NCBI RefSeq assembly: GCF_001401755.1
Contig: NZ_KQ474105.1
Span: 634-64,633, forward strand
Length of the DNA: 64,000 nucleotides
From: Aquimarina longa SW024
GTDB taxonomy: Bacteria > Bacteroidota > Bacteroidia > Flavobacteriales > Flavobacteriaceae
Direction of reading: 5' to 3'
Shown here: positions 60,427-64,000 of the stretch, piece after piece
How positions within the stretch are numbered: position 1 is the stretch's first letter
How the letters are laid out: each line of letters starts with the position of its first letter
Made by a program: the position numbers and the translations under genes
The notes under the pieces: generated by a model
Seen by the model: only the letters and a program-made list of their open reading frames with translations
What the model was told of the DNA's origin: nothing
Databases searched by the model: none

Positions 60427-61436
60427 CAGATCAACCACTAGTTACCATTATCATGGCAGTTAAAGATACTGCTCCCTACCTACGGGATTGTTTAGATTCT
60501 ATATTAGGACAGACTTATCAGAATTGGGAACTGATAGCCGTTAATGACCATTCCTCTGACGCAAGCCCACAGATCTTGCAGGAATATGCTATAAAAGATT
60601 CTAGAGTTCGATTTTTTAATAGCGATAAACCTAAGCTTATCCCAACATTACAAGTAGGGTACGCACAGACTAGAGGTATGTTAATTAATAGAATGGACTC
60701 TGATGATAAAATGCCAGATTATAAATTACAAGTGTTAGTCCAGGAATGGAATACATATGGAAAAGGGACTGTAATTGCAGGGGGGACAAAGCATTTTGTA
60801 GACCAAGGAGTAGTAGGTGGTGGATTTATAAAATATGAAAAATGGTTGAATGAAGTAGCTAGAACCAATACGCACTATCAAGAGATTTACAGAGAGTGTG
60901 TTATCCCATCACATTGCTGGTTGATACATAAAGAAGATTTTGATGCAGTAGGAGCCTTTGATCCAATCGTATATCCAGAAGATTATGATTTATGCTTTCG
61001 ATTTTATAGAGCACAGTTAAACATTGTTGGGATAGATAAAATTCTACATCATTGGAGAGATCGCTCTAATAGAATATCAAGAACGTGGGAGGAGTATAAA
61101 GATAATCGCTATTTTGATTTAAAATTACGATTCTTCTACGAGTTAGATAGAGATCATACACGACCATTAGTACTATGGGGGGCAGGAAGAAATGGAAAAG
61201 ATATGGCTAAACTATTGCAATCCTATAATGATCAATTTCATTGGGTATGTGATAATGAGAAAAAAATAGGGAAGGATATTTATGATGTACGATTAGAACA
61301 TTATAATGAGAGTATGACATTAGAAAATCCTCAGATAATCATTGTTGTAGCATCACCCGATGGAAAAAAAGAAATAGAAAACCTTCTATCCGAATGGGGT
61401 AAAAAGCCAGTTCGTGATTTTTGGTTCTTTTCATGA
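60423..61436 (+). CDS. Family 2 glycosyltransferase with a C-terminal nucleotide-binding-like domain
   Basis: 337 aa from ATG 60423, which overlaps the epimerase stop; the frame is open seven codons earlier. GT-A fold: PLVTIIMAVKDTAPYLRDCL, NDHSSDASPQIL, RMDSDDKMPDYKLQ (DxD-like), GAFDPIVYPEDYDLCFRFYR (ED acid). From about residue 250 a short Rossmann-like module begins: LVLWGAGRNGKDMAKLL, then WVCDNEKKIG. This domain recurs in glycan-synthesis proteins and may bind a nucleotide. It would add a sugar to a cell-surface or secreted glycan. Acceptor unknown. Confidence 0.86.
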   Translation: MTDQPLVTIIMAVKDTAPYLRDCLDSILGQTYQNWELIAVNDHSSDASPQILQEYAIKDSRVRFFNSDKPKLIPTLQVGYAQTRGMLINRMDSDDKMPDYKLQVLVQEWNTYGKGTVIAGGTKHFVDQGVVGGGFIKYEKWLNEVARTNTHYQEIYRECVIPSHCWLIHKEDFDAVGAFDPIVYPEDYDLCFRFYRAQLNIVGIDKILHHWRDRSNRISRTWEEYKDNRYFDLKLRFFYELDRDHTRPLVLWGAGRNGKDMAKLLQSYNDQFHWVCDNEKKIGKDIYDVRLEHYNESMTLENPQIIIVVASPDGKKEIENLLSEWGKKPVRDFWFFS

Positions 61437-61669
61437 ATTACGACATTTGTAGTTAACCTATATTAAGGGAAAGAGAATTCTAAAATACTAAAAAGACAGA
61501 AGTTTAAAACAAGAGGTAGAATATTAGTTAATAATCAAAAACCATCAACTAACAACCAGTTTTTATATTTATGATAAGATTGGTATAATATAGATAAACA
61601 TTTTTTATGCCGTTGAGAACCTAATATCTTTGCAGAACAAGAGTAATATATAGTTTTTAAGAAATACCT

Positions 61670-63526
61670 ATGTCAGAGAATATTTTAAAAGTTGCGATCC
61701 TTTGTTTTACAGATCAGGGAGTATCTATTGCTAAGGTTTTGCAAAAAGAGTTTTACCGCTCTAAACTTTTTACAACCAGACCAATAAATACTAGTAAAGA
61801 GGTTAAGCAGATCGACTCGGTATCAGAGTTGGTAGAGCATTCTTTTCATCAGTATGATATGTGGGTTTTTGTAGGAGCGTTAGGGATTTGTGTACGTAGT
61901 ATTGCTCCTTATATTCAGGATAAAACGACTGATCCTGCAGTTATTAATATTGATGATCAGGGAAAATTTGTGCAAGCGGTATTAAGTGGTCATACTGGTA
62001 GAGCTAATGAGCTTACCACACAGATCAGTAGAATCCTTAGTGCACAGCCTGTGGTTTCTACATCTAGTGATTTGCAAAATATATGGGCATTGGATACTCT
62101 GGCAGAAACCTACGGTTGGAAAGTAAAGAGTACGATAGATACCAATATGATTATTTCATTATTTGTAAATAGAAAACCTACAGCACTTATATTAAAAGTT
62201 AACAATAAAGGAACACAGTATTTAGAGAAAACATGTCCAGATTTTGTAGATATATATTATGATATAAAAGATGTAGACACGAATGCTTATGAATTAATAC
62301 TATATGTAGGCTACGAAATTGTAATAACAGCAACCCCTACACTTTCATTTTACCCTCCCTGTATAGCATTAGGTAGTGGGTGTGCTAAGGATATAGAATC
62401 AGAATTATTAATAACAGGTATAGAAGAAGAATTAAAAAAACAACATATTGCTATAGAAAGTATCTACAGTATCGGATCAGCAAGTATTAAGCAAGAAGAA
62501 CAGGCATACCTTGATTTTGCATCGCATTATAATATCCCTTTTGTAACCTATACAGGAGAAGAGCTAAATACCATAATGGTTGCTAATCCTTCAGAAGTGG
62601 TAAAGAAAAAAGTAGGTGTTTATGGTGTTTCTGAAGCAGCAGCAGCATTACTTGCTAGCCAAGAAAAATGGGTAGTAGAAAAAACAAAAGCGTTGACATC
62701 ATCAGGTAAAAAATTCACCTATGCGCTAAGTCTTTCTGTAAGATATGAACGTCGAGCTAACATTGCTATTATAGGTGCGGGATCGGGAGATCCTGAGTTA
62801 CTGACCATAAAAGGGCAGCATGTTTTAGAAAACGCAGATTGTATCTTATACGCAGGAAGCTTAGTGCCAGAAGCGCTTACGCATATGGCAAAAGAAGGTG
62901 CTTTGGTGAGAAATTCTGCTTCGATGACACTAGAGGAACAAATAAGGATCATTGATGAGTATTATACACAGGGCAAGTCTATTGTACGTCTACATTCTGG
63001 TGATCCATCTATATATGGGGCGATACAAGAGCAAATGACTATTTTTGATGAAAAAGGATACGATTATTATATCGTTCCAGGAATTTCTTCATTTCAAGCA
63101 GCAGCAGCATATCTAAAATCAGAATTTACGATTCCAGAAGTAGCGCAAACCATTATTCTTACTCGTGGTGAAGGAAATACACCAATGCCAGAGCATGAGA
63201 AAATTGCCGATATGGCAAAACTACGTGCTACCATGTGTATATTTTTGAGTGTTGGGATTGCTAAAAAAATACAAGGACAACTCTTAGAGCATTATCCAGA
63301 GGATACACCACTAGCTATTTTGTATCGTGTAAGTTGGGAAGATCAGGAGGTATGGACAGGACAGCTTTCAGAATTAACTACAATTATCAAAGAAAATAAG
63401 CTAACACGTACAGTACTGATAGTAGTTGGAGAAGCAATAGGAGCTCGTAAGAACAGATCATGGTTGTATGACGATAAATGGCATCATATTTTTAGAAAAA
63501 AAGGAAAAATAATTCAATCTTCATGA
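61670..63526 (+). CDS. Fused CbiG / precorrin-4 C11-methyltransferase (CobM)
   Basis: 618 aa. The N-terminal two thirds are CbiG: ILKVAILCFTDQGVSIAK, the central MWVFVGALGICVRSIAPYI and VLSGHTGRANELT, and the C-terminal CbiG part with IALGSGCAKDIESELL and SIYSIGSASIKQEE. CbiG opens the ring-A delta-lactone of cobalt-precorrin-5A. From about residue 363 a CobM/CbiF methylase follows: IAIIGAGSGDPELLTIKGQ, RLHSGDPSIYGAIQEQ, VPGISSFQAAAAYL. It adds the C-11 methyl. Fusion of the sequential steps is logical. It overlaps the next gene by ATGA. Confidence 0.93.
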   Translation: MSENILKVAILCFTDQGVSIAKVLQKEFYRSKLFTTRPINTSKEVKQIDSVSELVEHSFHQYDMWVFVGALGICVRSIAPYIQDKTTDPAVINIDDQGKFVQAVLSGHTGRANELTTQISRILSAQPVVSTSSDLQNIWALDTLAETYGWKVKSTIDTNMIISLFVNRKPTALILKVNNKGTQYLEKTCPDFVDIYYDIKDVDTNAYELILYVGYEIVITATPTLSFYPPCIALGSGCAKDIESELLITGIEEELKKQHIAIESIYSIGSASIKQEEQAYLDFASHYNIPFVTYTGEELNTIMVANPSEVVKKKVGVYGVSEAAAALLASQEKWVVEKTKALTSSGKKFTYALSLSVRYERRANIAIIGAGSGDPELLTIKGQHVLENADCILYAGSLVPEALTHMAKEGALVRNSASMTLEEQIRIIDEYYTQGKSIVRLHSGDPSIYGAIQEQMTIFDEKGYDYYIVPGISSFQAAAAYLKSEFTIPEVAQTIILTRGEGNTPMPEHEKIADMAKLRATMCIFLSVGIAKKIQGQLLEHYPEDTPLAILYRVSWEDQEVWTGQLSELTTIIKENKLTRTVLIVVGEAIGARKNRSWLYDDKWHHIFRKKGKIIQSS

Positions 63527-64000
63527 TACTTGTTTTTGGAGGTACTACAGAAGGTAAACAAGTAGCCAAAATATTAGATACGCTACAGTATCCGTACTAT
63601 TATTCTACCAAAACTAAAGTAGATTTTACAGGAACAGGAATTGCTATTTATGGGGCAATGACAAGAGCTCTATTAGAAACATTTTGTTTAGAACATGGGA
63701 TTACACATATTATTAATGCTTCTCATCCTTTTGCGGTGCAATTGCATCAGATGGTCTCTGATATTTTGTTAGAAATACCTTTGATACGGTTTCAAAGAAA
63801 GTTTTCTTCTAGAATAATTGATCCTCTGGTATCCTATGTAACCAGTTTTGAAGAAGCGATACAGCATTTTAATAAAAACAGCTATCAATCTCTATTAGCA
63901 TTATCAGGGGTACAGACGATTACAAAACTAGAATCTTATTGGAAAAATTATCCTACATGGTTTCGTATTTTGGATCGTGATGTTTCCAGAGCAATTGCAG
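63523..64000 (+). CDS. cobK: Precorrin-6A reductase CobK/CbiJ (partial, runs off the window)
   Basis: The first 159 codons of a gene whose ATG overlaps the CbiG-CobM stop (ATGA). The start MILVFGGTTEGKQVAKILDT is the CobK/CbiJ NAD(P)H-binding motif, and YGAMTRALLETFCLEHGITH with INASHPFAVQLHQMVS follows, both characteristic. It reduces the macrocycle at C-18/C-19. The usual length is about 250 aa, and the end lies beyond 64000. CobK and CbiJ cannot be told apart from this portion. Confidence 0.9.
   Translation, partial: MILVFGGTTEGKQVAKILDTLQYPYYYSTKTKVDFTGTGIAIYGAMTRALLETFCLEHGITHIINASHPFAVQLHQMVSDILLEIPLIRFQRKFSSRIIDPLVSYVTSFEEAIQHFNKNSYQSLLALSGVQTITKLESYWKNYPTWFRILDRDVSRAIA

Noticed and set aside
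1-64000. CRISPR arrays, rRNA genes, replication origin
   Set aside because: No regularly spaced repeats, rRNA-like stretches or DnaA-box clusters were noticed in the window.

Overview
The window is low-GC DNA from a member of the Bacteroidetes, most likely a marine Flavobacteriaceae (Aquimarina-like; the genus is a guess). The signs are AT-rich spacers, type IX secretion (T9SS) C-terminal sorting domains, a TonB receptor with an N-terminal CarboxypepD_reg-like domain, Bacteroidetes-style transposon relics and a CobJ-CobH fusion. It is chromosomal: housekeeping genes (dusB, rbfA, mce, uvrC, lspA, pgi, fthC-like) alternate with accessory patches.

Layout. 1-3.5 kb: dusB, a candidate structured RNA, a LolE/FtsX-type permease, rbfA and methylmalonyl-CoA epimerase. 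3.6-8.9 kb: an island beside a CAU-anticodon tRNA, with nested IS relics (ISAon1/ISL3-like and IS982-like), two intact and one broken NHLP-type RiPP precursor, a tyrosine-recombinase tail and a hipBA toxin-antitoxin pair. 8.9-10.6 kb: small secreted or membrane proteins of unknown role. 10.9-16.5 kb: first cobalamin block (cobW-like, PduO adenosyltransferase, cobI, cobJ-cobH fusion, bluB, cbiX). 16.5-21.8 kb: HIT protein, an ECF sigma operon, an Fe-type SOD operon, an esterase lipoprotein, a Cys-rich leader peptide and a cupin. 21.8-22.0 kb: a decayed copy of part of cobN. 22-28.8 kb: surface proteins (two T9SS cargo proteins and two tail-fibre-like proteins) divergent from a TPR histidine kinase and NarL-type regulator. 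29.0-29.2 kb: a 181-bp MITE-like element. 29.3-34.3 kb: cobB-cobN. 34.6-39.3 kb: serine hydrolase, a frame-disrupted gene and a TonB receptor. 39.7-44.3 kb: pgi, M23 peptidase, tryptophan dioxygenase and a DUF3108 protein as one operon. 44.8-48.5 kb: tyrosine degradation (hmgA, hppD, fumarylacetoacetase). 48.7-52.8 kb: uvrC and a patatin-BamA protein. 53-55.8 kb: a protease/RimK/deacylase-like/fthC group. 55.9-58 kb: response regulator, lspA and a lipoprotein. 58.1-64 kb: second cobalamin block (cbiET/cobL, then cbiG-cobM and cobK running off the end), interrupted by an epimerase and a glycosyltransferase.

Together the B12 genes cover much of corrin-ring synthesis, lower-ligand synthesis (BluB) and adenosylation. 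They mix an early cobalt chelatase (CbiX) and CbiG with the late chelatase CobN. The tyrosine operon leads from 4-hydroxyphenylpyruvate to fumarate and acetoacetate. No CRISPR array, rRNA or cobalamin riboswitch was recognised. The most unusual items are the orphan NHLP-precursor cluster, the MITE sharing its ends with an IS982 relic, the cobN fossil, and two genes broken at the same ATCAAAAAA context.
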